Assembly (NCBI GenBank): GCA_003697135.1
Contig: RFGC01000005.1
Span: 1 to 64,000 of the forward strand
Direction of reading: 5' to 3'
From: Acidobacteriota bacterium
GTDB taxonomy: Bacteria; Acidobacteriota; Blastocatellia; Pyrinomonadales; Pyrinomonadaceae
DNA length: 64,000 bases
The position numbers and the translations under genes are program-made. The notes beneath the pieces are model-generated. The model had not been told where the DNA came from. It did not search any database and saw only the letters and a program-made list of their open reading frames with translations. Below are positions 45,322 through 54,289 of this stretch, one piece after another (the stretch's first letter is position 1; the number at the start of each line of letters is the position of its first letter).

Positions 45322-46224
45322 ATGAGATTCGCTGACAAATTGTCGCCGACGGGCTTAGTTCTTCTTGCTGTATTGTTGTGGTCAACTGGCGGAATTTTTA
45401 TAAAACTAACCGACCTAAATGCATTTGCTGTGAATGCAGGTAGGTCTTTTTTAGCCGCTTTAGTTGTTGCAGTTTTTACCTACAAAAAAGGCTTAAAGTT
45501 GGAAAAATTCACCATTTTGACCTCACTTCTTTACGCTGGAACGCTCTCTTGTTTTGTATATGCAACAAAGACAACTTACGCCGCAAATGCTATTTTCCTT
45601 CAATATACTGCACCTGTCTATATTTTGCTTCTATCTCCTTTCATTCTGAAAGAAAAGTTCAAAGCTGTGGATTTGATAACAGTAGTTCTTTGTTTGATAG
45701 GCATGAGTCTATTTTTCTTTGAAAATCAGCCTGAAACTTCAACAGCTCCAAATGTGTTTCTAGGAAATTTGGTCGGATTGCTTTCAGGACTTTTCTTTGG
45801 CCTTTATTTCATTTTTCTTCGACATCCGAAGTCACTGAAGAATCCAAACACAGCTATTTCTGTTTTTTACGGCAATCTGCTGGTTGTCCTAATGATGATG
45901 CCTTTTATTGTGCAGGATTTGCCGAAGCCTGATCTGAAAGATATTTTGGCAATCTTTTTTCTAGGAGTTTTTCAGATAGGCCTGGCTTATATTTTCTTTA
46001 CTGAGGGCATTGCTAGAGGAGTCCGATCTTTGGATGCAAGTATAATTGGATTCGTCGAGCCACTCTTGAATCCCGTCTGGGTTTTTATATTTCTCGGCGA
46101 AGTGCCTTCCAAATGGGCATTAGTCGGCGGGCTTGTTATAATCGCAACGGTTGCTTTTCATACGATTGCGATTTCACGTCAAGTAGCATCTACGTCAGAC
46201 AAAATGGTGCCCAAAACAGAGTGA
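45322..46224 (+). CDS. EamA/DMT-family membrane transporter
   Basis: 300 residues from ATG 45322. Ten hydrophobic segments in two EamA repeats; typical text 'LLWSTGGIFIKL' at the first helix and 'SIIGFVEPLLNPVWVFIFLGE' in the second repeat. Members export amino acids or other metabolites across the inner membrane; the substrate cannot be predicted. A cluster of 13-bp repeats follows the gene. Confidence 0.9.
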   Translation: MRFADKLSPTGLVLLAVLLWSTGGIFIKLTDLNAFAVNAGRSFLAALVVAVFTYKKGLKLEKFTILTSLLYAGTLSCFVYATKTTYAANAIFLQYTAPVYILLLSPFILKEKFKAVDLITVVLCLIGMSLFFFENQPETSTAPNVFLGNLVGLLSGLFFGLYFIFLRHPKSLKNPNTAISVFYGNLLVVLMMMPFIVQDLPKPDLKDILAIFFLGVFQIGLAYIFFTEGIARGVRSLDASIIGFVEPLLNPVWVFIFLGEVPSKWALVGGLVIIATVAFHTIAISRQVASTSDKMVPKTE

Positions 46225-46564
46225 ACCACACGCGACCGAAAGTTTTGCAGTTTTGCCTTTTACTTGTTGACGCGTCTGATAACGATCTCAAGTAGGATTG
46301 CGTCTGATAACGCTTGGTCTCGGTTAGATTTGATGTTGGAGCAGTTTTGATAGTAGAGCACACTTTCAACGCATCTCGAAAGCGCGTCTGATAACGTTTG
46401 GTTTATCTGGGTTTTGCGTCTGATAACATTTTAGTTGTGTTTTCATTGAGAGCTTAGTTTTGTTGATTTTGGTTATAGGTGTGAAGTATTTTTGTGAAAC
46501 TCTTTTGCCGATGGGATCGTAAGATTTGCAGTAAAGCGATAAAATTTTTGATTAAGGAGAGAAG
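46225..46564 (+). repeat. Second cluster of four GCGTCTGATAACG elements
   Basis: Exact 13-mers at 46272-46284, 46300-46312 and 46384-46396, and a copy ending in A at 46416-46428, all plus orientation; start spacings 28, 84 and 32. The 340-base region between the EamA and adaptor genes has no gene. As at 17 kb, the cluster follows one gene's stop and precedes an efflux-adaptor gene by ~140 bases. Confidence 0.9.
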
Positions 46565-48103
46565 ATGAATAGAAAAGCAGTTATTGGTGTTGTTGGCGTA
46601 GTAATTTTCATGCTCATAGTGATTGGAGGAATTTTTGCAACAAGGAAAGACCTTCCCGAAGTTGTAACTACGAAAGTTGAGAGAAAAGCGCGGTTGGTTT
46701 CTACCGTTACAGCTTCGGGCGAAGTTCGTCCAATTCAGTTTATAAACCTGACAAGCGAAGTCCAGGGAAGAATTCAGGAAATTTATGTCAAAGAAGGTGA
46801 TCAGGTGAAGAAAGGGCAACCTTTAGTTCGGCTTGATCCGACGCAACTTGAATATAGCACCGATGCTCAACTAGCCGCTTTGCAGGCATCTCAAAATGAA
46901 GCTCAGGTTGCGCGTTCTCAAGTTTTAGCGGCACAAAATCAACTTTCTCAAGCGCAGCAAGCTCTGAATGCCGCTCAAGCTTCTGTAGATGCGGCTGTTC
47001 AGCAAGTAGCCACTGCACGCCAACAAGTCGTAACAGCACAAACAGAAGTTGATCGCTCACAGATTGAACTAAATGCCGCAAAGCGTGAGTTAAAACGCGC
47101 TGAAGACCTCTTGGAGAGCAATGTAATTTCAAGAGCCGAATATGATCAAGCAAAAGACAGAGTCGCTACTGCTGAGACAGCTTTGCGAAACGCTGAAGCT
47201 AGGCTCCGTTCTCAACAAATCGCAGTTCAGGAAGCAGAGGCGAGATTAAAAGAGTTAAGGGCACGCGTGGCTCAACAAGAAGTTGCTGTCCAAGACGCCA
47301 AGAGAGCTGTAGAAGCGGCAAATCTCAATGCAGAATCCAGTGCAAAAAGAGCTGAACAGCAAGCAGCACTTTTTCGAGGACAAAAAAGCCAGCGCGATAA
47401 AACTTTACAACTTGCTCCAATAGACGGCATAATTGCCGATATTCCATCGAAAGTTGGAACCTTTGCCGTTGCAGGACTTTCAACAACTCCACTGCTTACA
47501 ATTGCTGATATGTCAACGATTAACGTTGAAGTCAAGATTAGTGAAGCCGAGATTGATAAGGTTGAAGTAGGGCAAAAGGCAAAGATAAGGGTTGACGCAT
47601 TTGCAGACAGAGAAATCCTCGGTGAAGTTACACAAAAAACACCACTTGCAATTGGGAAGTCGCAAACCACTAGTGGGCTTTCAACCATTATCAATACGCA
47701 AGAAGCAAAGGAGTTTCGCGTTGTCATCAAGTTGACTGACATTCCAGAGGACATCAAAGAGGGTTTACGCCCCGGAATGAGCGCAACTGCAACTATAACA
47801 ACGAAAATTGTTGAGAATGTAATCACAGTTCCTCTCCAAGCTATTGTCGAAAAACAGCCCGAAAATTCGCCTACTCCGACTCCTCAGGTGGCAGAGTCTG
47901 TTGAAAAGCCAAAACCACCAAGAGGAGTTTTCATAAACGATGACGGTAAAGCTAAATTTGTAGAGATAACAACAGGAATCACAGGCGAAACCGAAATCGA
48001 GGTAACATCAGGTTTAAGTGAGGGCCAGGAAGTCATAATCGGCCCTAGCAAGGTTCTTAGGACTCTTAAGGACGGTGATCCAGTCAGGGTGAAGAAAGAA
48101 TAA
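46565..48103 (+). CDS. MacA/HlyD-like periplasmic adaptor
   Basis: 512 residues with AAGGAGAG before the ATG. An N-terminal membrane helix (residues ~5-27) is followed by the lipoyl half '[24 protein letters not shown]' (given in family form), a very long Gln/Ala-rich coiled coil (~95-260), the second lipoyl half '[14 protein letters not shown]', and beta domains with '[10 protein letters not shown]'. This is the MacA type that partners an ABC exporter. The next gene encodes a MacB-type ATPase, 10 bases away, but no permease follows. Confidence 0.9.
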   Translation: MNRKAVIGVVGVVIFMLIVIGGIFATRKDLPEVVTTKVERKARLVSTVTASGEVRPIQFINLTSEVQGRIQEIYVKEGDQVKKGQPLVRLDPTQLEYSTDAQLAALQASQNEAQVARSQVLAAQNQLSQAQQALNAAQASVDAAVQQVATARQQVVTAQTEVDRSQIELNAAKRELKRAEDLLESNVISRAEYDQAKDRVATAETALRNAEARLRSQQIAVQEAEARLKELRARVAQQEVAVQDAKRAVEAANLNAESSAKRAEQQAALFRGQKSQRDKTLQLAPIDGIIADIPSKVGTFAVAGLSTTPLLTIADMSTINVEVKISEAEIDKVEVGQKAKIRVDAFADREILGEVTQKTPLAIGKSQTTSGLSTIINTQEAKEFRVVIKLTDIPEDIKEGLRPGMSATATITTKIVENVITVPLQAIVEKQPENSPTPTPQVAESVEKPKPPRGVFINDDGKAKFVEITTGITGETEIEVTSGLSEGQEVIIGPSKVLRTLKDGDPVRVKKE

Positions 48104-48113
48104 ACAAAGGCTT

Positions 48114-48893
48114 ATGTTTGACAGGATTATGCATTTACAAAACAACGACCAAACAAACGTCGCATTGGAAACTCCCGATGCCGTTTTGGGTAGCTCAACG
48201 ATTATAAGAATGCAGGACATTTGGCGCACCTATGACATGGGGCTAGAGAAAGTTCATGCGCTTCGAGGAGTTTCTTTAGAAGTCAAAAAAGGTGAGTATG
48301 TTGCAATAGTCGGACCTTCTGGTTCCGGAAAGTCAACTTTGATGAACATAATCGGATGCCTCGATACGCCGACCAAAGGAAAATACTGGCTCAACGGCAA
48401 GTTGGTTTCTGAAATGAACGATGATCAGCTTGCAAAAATCAGAAACAAAGAAATAGGCTTTGTTTTCCAAATGTTCAATCTTCTTCCCAGGGCAACCGCA
48501 CTGCACAACGTTGAATTACCGCTGATCTATGCAGGCGTGCCTGCATCTAAAAGGCACGAAATAGCGATGAGGGCGTTAGAAGCGGTTGAACTAGGGGATA
48601 GAGCGCATCACCGTCCGAATGAACTTTCAGGCGGACAAAGACAAAGAGTTGCGATTGCACGCGCTTTGGTCAATAATCCTTCAATTTTGCTTGCTGACGA
48701 GCCAACTGGTGCATTGGATTCAAAAACCAGTATTGAAATCATGGAGCTTTTTGAAAAGCTTCACTCAGAGGGAAATACGATAATTATCGTAACACACGAA
48801 CGCGACATAGCGGCACGTGCTCATAGAATCATCACCATACGAGATGGAATGATAGAAAGCGACCTGCCAAACGAGAGAAAAATCATTGCATAA
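48114..48893 (+). CDS. ABC transporter ATP-binding protein (MacB-N/LolD type)
   Basis: 259 residues. Walker [11 protein letters not shown]-loop '[13 protein letters not shown]', signature LSGGQRQRV, Walker B '[12 protein letters not shown]' and the H-loop 'IIIVTHERD' are all present. The DEPTGALD and LPR text puts it in the MacB/LolD exporter group. An extra ~30 residues precede the domain; an internal ATG ('[11 protein letters not shown]') could be the true start. A MacB-like permease should follow but the next gene is convergent nadE. Confidence 0.93.
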   Translation: MFDRIMHLQNNDQTNVALETPDAVLGSSTIIRMQDIWRTYDMGLEKVHALRGVSLEVKKGEYVAIVGPSGSGKSTLMNIIGCLDTPTKGKYWLNGKLVSEMNDDQLAKIRNKEIGFVFQMFNLLPRATALHNVELPLIYAGVPASKRHEIAMRALEAVELGDRAHHRPNELSGGQRQRVAIARALVNNPSILLADEPTGALDSKTSIEIMELFEKLHSEGNTIIIVTHERDIAARAHRIITIRDGMIESDLPNERKIIA

Positions 48894-48914
48894 TCGCAAA
48901 GAGAATTAAAATTT

Positions 48915-49015
48915 TCACCACAGAGGCACAGAGAGCACAGAGGAAACACAGAGAGAACGAGAACCTAAAGAAAACTATCTGTAAATCGCTTTGTGTTCTC
49001 TGTGTCTTGGTGGTT
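48915..49015. repeat. Imperfect inverted repeat of CACAGAG type between convergent genes
   Basis: The left arm (48915-48943) is a run of CACAGAGG/CACAGAGAG units starting TCACCACAGAGG; the right arm (48989-49015) reads TTTGTGTTCTCTGTGTC then TTGGTGG, its imperfect complement. The two arms span nearly all of the gap between the convergent ABC ATPase and nadE genes, so the transcript from either side could fold into one long hairpin and serve as a two-way terminator. One half-arm-like stretch recurs at 52419-52448. Confidence 0.65.
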
Positions 49016-49019
49016 AGAC

Positions 49020-50705
49020 TTACGGGAATTTAGGGTTTTCCATTCGCTTGTATTTGTGCGTGATTGGACGTCGTCTGCCTATGCCGATTGCATTTTTTGA
49101 GATGATTATAGTCGGCGGAAGTTGACGGCGTTTGAATTCATTTGCGGGTGACTCGACTTTGTTTAGGATTTCATAAACAAGTTTCGGATTGTGTCCTTGA
49201 GCGATTATTTCTTGCGGTGAGAGCTTATTTTCAAAGTAAAGTTTCAGTATCGGGTCCATCAATTCGTATGGTGGTAGAGAATCTTGGTCGAACTGGTTTG
49301 GAGCAAGCTCGGCAGACGGGCGTTTTTGAATGATTTCATTAGGAATGATTTCTCTACCTGCATATTCGTTTATGTGTTTCGCAATTTGCCAGACTTCGGT
49401 CTTCAGAACATCTCCGATTACGGCAAGCCCGCCGTTTGTGTCACCGTAGAGCGTGCAATATCCAACGGCTAATTCGCTTTTATTTCCTGTCGAAAGCAGG
49501 AGTCTGTTTTCAGCATTTGAAATCGCCATTAGGATAACGCCTCGAAGACGCGATTGCATGTTTTCAGCGGCTAGGTTTTCTCCGCCACGAGTGGGTTTTT
49601 CGAGTTTTAGCTGTTTGAGCAAAACTTCAAAGGCGTCGGTGATAGGTTCGATTCTAGCTTCGCAACCTAAATTTTTGACCAGTTTTTCGGCATCTGTGAT
49701 GCTTTCTTTCGAGCTGAAAGGTGAGGGCATCATTACGCAAAGAACGTTTTCAGGACCTAAAGCTTCACAAGCAAGAGTGGCAACCAAGGCAGAGTCAATT
49801 CCGCCTGATAGTCCAATCACGGCGCGCTTGAATCCGTTTTTCCATGCATAGTCGCGAATGCCCAAGACCAGAGCACGCCGAATAGTTTCTAGTTCGTCAT
49901 CTGTGTTATAGCAAACATAAGGTTTTTCACTCTCGATTTCTATCGTCCCGATAAATTCTTCAAATGTAGGAGCTTGAAAAATTATGTGTCCTTCTTTGTT
50001 GGCCACGAGACTTGTCCCGTCGAAAATTATTCCATCGTTGCCACCTACAAGATTCACAAAGACAATCGGCTTTTTTTGCAGGCGTGCACGATGAGAAACC
50101 ATATCACATCGCAGTTTTATTTTGCCTTTGTTGAAAGGTGATGCGTTGATTGAAACTATCAAATCAGCTCCTTGGCGGATAAGTTCGTCCGTAGGGTCAA
50201 TTTCGTAAAGTCTTTCTTTCCAGAAAGTTTTGTCATTCCAAAAGTCTTCGCAAACAACGACTCCTAGATTGAAACTTTTTGAATCGGAGACTATTTGAAA
50301 GACTCTCTTTTTCGGGCCTGGTTCAAAATATCTTGGATCATCGAATACGTCGTATTCTGGTAAGAGTTCTTTATCAGCAAAGCCTAAGAGTTTCCCATCG
50401 TGAAGGACAGCAGCGCTATTGAAAAGCTTTTTACCGTTTTTGTTTTCATTGGGGCGAATTGTCCCAACAATTGCTGTTATGCCTTTGGTTTCAGGGATTA
50501 TTCTTTTGAGCGGTTCAAGAGCGTTTTCGATTATGTCGCCGTCTTGAAACCAATCTTGAGAAGTGTAGCCATGTGTGCAGACTTCGGGAAAAACAACTAG
50601 ATCAGCATTGTCTTCCTTGGCTTTCTTTATGGCCTTAAGAATTTTCCTTAGATTTCCTTCAAAATCTCCATTTGTTGTGTTTATTTGTCCAATCGTAACC
50701 TTCAT
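49020..50705 (-). CDS. nadE: Glutamine-dependent NAD+ synthetase
   Basis: 561 residues. The N-terminal nitrilase-type amidase has its Glu-Lys-Cys triad in 'VFPEVCTHGY', 'DKELLPEYDVFDD' and 'VVVCEDFW'; the C-terminal synthetase has the ATP loop GLSGGIDSALVA and 'STGNKSELAVGYCTLYGD'. It makes NAD from deamido-NAD using glutamine ammonia, the last step of NAD synthesis. It overlaps the upstream receiver/kinase gene by four bases. Confidence 0.96.
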   Translation of the reverse strand: MKVTIGQINTTNGDFEGNLRKILKAIKKAKEDNADLVVFPEVCTHGYTSQDWFQDGDIIENALEPLKRIIPETKGITAIVGTIRPNENKNGKKLFNSAAVLHDGKLLGFADKELLPEYDVFDDPRYFEPGPKKRVFQIVSDSKSFNLGVVVCEDFWNDKTFWKERLYEIDPTDELIRQGADLIVSINASPFNKGKIKLRCDMVSHRARLQKKPIVFVNLVGGNDGIIFDGTSLVANKEGHIIFQAPTFEEFIGTIEIESEKPYVCYNTDDELETIRRALVLGIRDYAWKNGFKRAVIGLSGGIDSALVATLACEALGPENVLCVMMPSPFSSKESITDAEKLVKNLGCEARIEPITDAFEVLLKQLKLEKPTRGGENLAAENMQSRLRGVILMAISNAENRLLLSTGNKSELAVGYCTLYGDTNGGLAVIGDVLKTEVWQIAKHINEYAGREIIPNEIIQKRPSAELAPNQFDQDSLPPYELMDPILKLYFENKLSPQEIIAQGHNPKLVYEILNKVESPANEFKRRQLPPTIIISKNAIGIGRRRPITHKYKRMENPKFP

Positions 50706-51460
50706 TTTTCAAGTCTTTTTACCATCTCCAAACGATTGCCTTTCGCGTTATAGCTGACTTCGTCCATGATTTTCTTGATAATCAAAACGCCTCGTCCGGA
50801 GGATTTTAACAAGTTTTCTTCTATCGTTGGGTCAGGAACTGCGTTGACGTCAAATCCTTCGCCTTCGTCTTCTACGACAAATCTTGCCTCTTTGGTTGAA
50901 ATATCTGCGGTTATGCGAACCAGTTTTTGGCTGTCGAATTTATTTCCATGTTTTACAGCATTAACAAAGGCTTCGTCTAATGCAACGAAAAGATTGGATT
51001 TCTCTGCATTTACCACTCCCATTTTCTCAACACGGTTTATCAAATAGTTCAAAATCGAGTATATCAACGAAAGAGCGCTGGGGAAAACAAACTCTATTTT
51101 CTCACTCACGCATTTGACTTGCGGCTCTCTATCAACAAATTGGGATTTTGAATCAAGTATGATCTCGAAAATACTTTTTAGTTCAGCTTCGTTGAAATCT
51201 CTGCTGAAACCATCTGCGAGTATTTTGAAGGAGCGAGTTTTGCTCCTTAGGTTTGGAGATTTCGATTTTTTCGCCGCACTGGTACTTTCGTTAACGTCAA
51301 GGTCGGAAATTACTACGTCAAATCTTTCTTTTTTCTTAAGTTTTGTAGCTTTTTCAGGGCTTTCCGTTTTGATGACTGTGTGACCTGATGCTGTGAAAAT
51401 CTTTTCGAGTTTACTCGCTAAGTCATCGTAATCATCAACTATCAGTATCTTTCGAGGCAT
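50702..51460 (-). CDS. Receiver domain fused to an RsbW-like ATPase domain
   Basis: 252 residues. Residues 1-~60 look like a response-regulator receiver ('RKILIVDDYDDLASKLEKIF', acceptor Asp in 'VVISDLD'), but the receiver is short: it breaks into a Ser/Lys-rich linker after the acceptor strand. Residues ~110-252 are an HATPase_c_2 domain with N box 'ALDEAFVNAVKHGN', G1 'VEDEGEGFD' and G2 'GRGVLIIKKIMDEV', as in anti-sigma serine kinases of the RsbW group. It may tie a phosphorelay to a partner-switch. Its end overlaps nadE. Confidence 0.8.
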   Translation of the reverse strand: MPRKILIVDDYDDLASKLEKIFTASGHTVIKTESPEKATKLKKKERFDVVISDLDVNESTSAAKKSKSPNLRSKTRSFKILADGFSRDFNEAELKSIFEIILDSKSQFVDREPQVKCVSEKIEFVFPSALSLIYSILNYLINRVEKMGVVNAEKSNLFVALDEAFVNAVKHGNKFDSQKLVRITADISTKEARFVVEDEGEGFDVNAVPDPTIEENLLKSSGRGVLIIKKIMDEVSYNAKGNRLEMVKRLEK

Positions 51461-51536
51461 CTTTTCATCTACTTTTACGGACGATTATCTACCACCGTTG
51501 CAAATAATAATTTATCTTGCTAGAAAATTTCTATCA

Positions 51537-52307
51537 ATGATGAAAAGCGTGGAGAAGGTATTTCGTCATGCACCGCTTTCAAAGTATTCCTTAAAACAAA
51601 GGCTTACGATTCATCTAGCCGATAGGCTTTTCTATGCTTTGATAGCGTTTGTGGGAAAAACAACGCATTTTGAAGTAGAAGGTGCAGAGCATTTGCAAGC
51701 AATTGAGCAAGAAGGGAAAACGCCGATTTACGCATTCTGGCATAACAGAATTTTTCTTTTAACTTATTATTTTCGGCATCGAAAAATTGTGGTTATGACC
51801 TCACAAAGTTTTGATGGCGAATATATTGCTCGCTTTATCCAGAGATTCGGATACGGAGCTGTTAGAGGAAGCTCTACAAGAGGTGGCATCGGCGCACTAG
51901 CCGAGATGATTCGGCTGATGAAAAAAGGCTTACCAATGGCTTTCACGATAGACGGTCCCAAGGGACCAAAATACGTTGCCAAAATGGGAGCTTGCCTTTT
52001 GGCTAAAAAAACCGGTAATCCAATTTTGCCTGTCTCGATTGAAGCGGAGAAATTCTGGGAAGTTGGAAGTTGGGATTCATTGCAGATTCCAAAGCCCTTC
52101 GGAAGAGCGAGACTATTTTTTGGTTCGCCAATTTATGTTTCGGCTGATGCAGATGAAGTTGAACTAGAAAATAAAAGATTAGAACTTCAAAAGATTCTTG
52201 ACTATTTGGTAGAACTCGGCACAAAATGGCGTCTGGAAATCTCAAGCGAAGGAGGTTCTCATGGAGCAGAAAGAAAATATGGAAACAAAAACTCTCTCGA
52301 ACTCTGA
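51537..52307 (+). CDS. DUF374-type lysophospholipid/lipid A acyltransferase-like protein
   Basis: 256 residues from ATG 51537 (or 51540). The family block is clear: 'YAFWHNRIFLLTYYFRHRK', 'RGSSTRGGIGALAEMIRLMK', 'FTIDGPKGPKYVAKMGACLL'. DUF374 proteins belong to the LPLAT superfamily and are usually found in outer-membrane lipid gene sets. The C-terminal ~15 residues overlap the next small gene in another frame. Confidence 0.85.
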   Translation: MMKSVEKVFRHAPLSKYSLKQRLTIHLADRLFYALIAFVGKTTHFEVEGAEHLQAIEQEGKTPIYAFWHNRIFLLTYYFRHRKIVVMTSQSFDGEYIARFIQRFGYGAVRGSSTRGGIGALAEMIRLMKKGLPMAFTIDGPKGPKYVAKMGACLLAKKTGNPILPVSIEAEKFWEVGSWDSLQIPKPFGRARLFFGSPIYVSADADEVELENKRLELQKILDYLVELGTKWRLEISSEGGSHGAERKYGNKNSLEL

Positions 52308-52407
52308 TGATAACCAAGATCAAATCACGATTCTAGACTGGCTTGCTCCTTTGGTAATTGTTTTACTGCTGATAATTTTTGGAGCTTGGTTTTGCGGCGG
52401 TAAGTAA
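52261..52407 (+). CDS. 48-residue single-span membrane protein
   Basis: ATG 52261 with GGAGG at 52251-52255, five bases upstream, to TAA 52405-52407. A polar, acidic N-terminal half (residues 1-26) is followed by one transmembrane helix 'LAPLVIVLLLIIFGAWFC' and a short GGK end. The ribosome-binding site and the 47-base overlap with the acyltransferase gene argue that it is real and translated with it. No family recognised. Confidence 0.75.
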   Translation: MEQKENMETKTLSNSDDNQDQITILDWLAPLVIVLLLIIFGAWFCGGK

Positions 52408-52772
52408 ACTATTCGATTGCACAAAGAAAACAAAACACAGAGCACAGAAGGTTTTGAGTCTGATAACGCTTTGGTTTTGCGTCTGATAATGAAAAAGTTT
52501 TAGGTGGCTTAAAGTTTTAGGTGATTTGGTGAAACTTTGAAAGTTTAACTGCCTTTTTGGGATTGTGTAGTAATACGAGGGACTTTGAGAACTGCTTTTA
52601 TTTTGAAAACTTCTTTGCTTTGAAAACTTCTTTTTAGACTGTCTTATCAATTTTTAGACTGTTTCATCAATGCGTTTTGTTCTGAAGTTTCAGCGATTGT
52701 CCGATTGTTTTTCATCATCGTTTAATCGCAAAGATGCTTTTTGTCGAGGATTTGAAAGTATATTCTTGAAAG
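52408..52772 (+). repeat. Third, two-copy GCGTCTGATAACG-type cluster in a 365-bp gap
   Basis: GAGTCTGATAACG at 52456-52468 and GCGTCTGATAATG at 52479-52491 differ by one base each from the 13-mer found at 17 and 46 kb, and the second shares TTTTGCGTCTGATAA with 46.4 kb. A CACAGAG-type half arm lies just before (52419-52448), like the inverted repeat at 48.9 kb. The rest of the gap holds short AT-rich direct repeats (GAAAACTTCTTT, TTTTTAGACTGT) and no supported gene. Confidence 0.8.
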
Positions 52773-53732
52773 TTAGGTTTTTTTAGGGCTTGCCAACGAT
52801 TCTGAATGTTTTTTGATTAAGTTTTCAGCGGCGTTGTAACCTTTTGATTTTAGAAGATGAATTTTGACAGCAGTTTCAACAAGTGTTGAAAGGTTTCTAC
52901 CTGGGCTTACAGGCAGAAGAAATTTTGGGACGGGAACGCCGAAAAACCTTTCTTCTTGTGCTTCCAAACCGAGTCTTTCGATTTCTTCTACCTCTTGCCA
53001 GTCTTTCAGTTCTATGCAAAGGTCTATGTTTTTTTGTTTACTTACGGCTGAGACTCCGAACAAATCACGAATGTTTATAATTCCCAAGCCTCTAATTTCC
53101 AGATGTTCGTAGGTTAGTTCGGTTGCAGAGCCTTCTAAGGTGTCGCCGATTCTTTTTATTATTACGGTATCATCCGAAATAAGTTGATGCCCTCGTGCTA
53201 TCAAATCAAGGGCACACTCGGATTTTCCTATGCCTGATTTTCCTTTAATCAAGACTCCCAAGCCATACATGCCTAGAAGAACGGCATGAATGGTCATTTG
53301 CGGAGCTAGTTCCTTCTGTAGAAAGTCAGACACGAGTCCGATAGCCAGAGAGCTTACCTTTGGGGTTCTCAACACAGGCACTTTTGCCTGTTTTGTGATT
53401 GAAAGAAACTCTTCTGGTGGATCAAGTTTTTTTGTTATGAGAATACAAGAGATTTTTTCTAAGTCAAGATTTTGAATGGCTTTGATTCGATCTTCTTTTG
53501 GAAGTTGCCTTAAATAAGAAATTTCGCTTTGTCCAACTATTTGAACGCGTCCTTCGTGAATGTAATGTGCAAAGCCTGCAAGAGCAAGACCGAGTTTTTG
53601 AATACGCGCCGAAGTTATCCTCTTTTCACTGAGAAAGTTGCCACTAACAATCGTTTCTAATTGCAAATCAGCAGGCGCTTTTTCGATAAAGTCTGCAATT
53701 GTTATGCTAGGATTTTTGTGCTGATCAAGCAT
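52773..53732 (-). CDS. hprK: HPr kinase/phosphorylase
   Basis: 319 residues, normal for HprK. The Walker A loop is GKSGIGKSE within 'GVLIKGKSGIGKSECALDLI', followed by 'HQLISDDTVIIKRI' and the signature 'EIRGLGIINIRDLFG' and 'LPVSPGRNLSTLVETAV'. It phosphorylates and dephosphorylates a serine on HPr or an HPr-like protein, linking metabolism to regulation. It follows hpf by one base in the conserved rpoN-hpf-hprK order. Confidence 0.95.
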   Translation of the reverse strand: MLDQHKNPSITIADFIEKAPADLQLETIVSGNFLSEKRITSARIQKLGLALAGFAHYIHEGRVQIVGQSEISYLRQLPKEDRIKAIQNLDLEKISCILITKKLDPPEEFLSITKQAKVPVLRTPKVSSLAIGLVSDFLQKELAPQMTIHAVLLGMYGLGVLIKGKSGIGKSECALDLIARGHQLISDDTVIIKRIGDTLEGSATELTYEHLEIRGLGIINIRDLFGVSAVSKQKNIDLCIELKDWQEVEEIERLGLEAQEERFFGVPVPKFLLPVSPGRNLSTLVETAVKIHLLKSKGYNAAENLIKKHSESLASPKKT

Positions 53733-53733
53733 T

Positions 53734-54264
53734 TCAAGGTTGAATCAAACCGTAATTGCCGTCTTTTCGCCTATAAAGAACAGCAACTCTTTCATGATCG
53801 CTTGCATTGCGGAAAACCAAAAAACCTTCTGCTTTGTCTTCTAGTTCTAAAACAGCTTCTTCAGGTGTCAAAGGTTTGACTGCGTAACGTTTGGTTTCGA
53901 TTATTCTAGGCTTGTTTGGTGCAGGTGCGACTTCATCACGAGGAGCAGCTTGACTTGTTTTAGTGGCTTTGTGGTGTTTATCAATTACCTTGTTTTTGAG
54001 CTTCAAAGCCTGTTTTTCAAGTTTTTCTACTGTTTTCGAGATAGCTTGATACATATCCGAAAGCGTCGAAGTTGCCGTTAAAATGTGATCTCGCCACTTA
54101 AGAACGATTTCGGCTCGGTGACGCCCACGGACAACTTCTATAATCACATGAGCCTTTGCTTCCTGACCGTTGATAATGTTTCTTACCTTTTTGAATTGCT
54201 TTTCAACATGCGAACGTATGGCGGGAGTGACTTCAATATGCCTTCCTGTATATTCGATTTTCAT
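53734..54264 (-). CDS. hpf: Ribosome hibernation promoting factor, long form
   Basis: 176 residues from ATG 54264, which has GAGG eight bases upstream (a GTG at 54273 is also in frame). N-terminal S30AE domain 'MKIEYTGRHIEVTPAIRSHV' and 'HVIIEVVRGRHRAEIVL', a Lys/Thr-rich linker, and the C-terminal dimerisation domain 'KPLTPEEAVLELEDKAEGF' ending 'DGNYGLIQP'. The long form pairs 70S ribosomes into inactive 100S dimers in stationary phase. It sits between rpoN and hprK. Confidence 0.95.
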   Translation of the reverse strand: MKIEYTGRHIEVTPAIRSHVEKQFKKVRNIINGQEAKAHVIIEVVRGRHRAEIVLKWRDHILTATSTLSDMYQAISKTVEKLEKQALKLKNKVIDKHHKATKTSQAAPRDEVAPAPNKPRIIETKRYAVKPLTPEEAVLELEDKAEGFLVFRNASDHERVAVLYRRKDGNYGLIQP

Positions 54265-54289
54265 AGAATTCACCTCGTGCTTACAAAAT

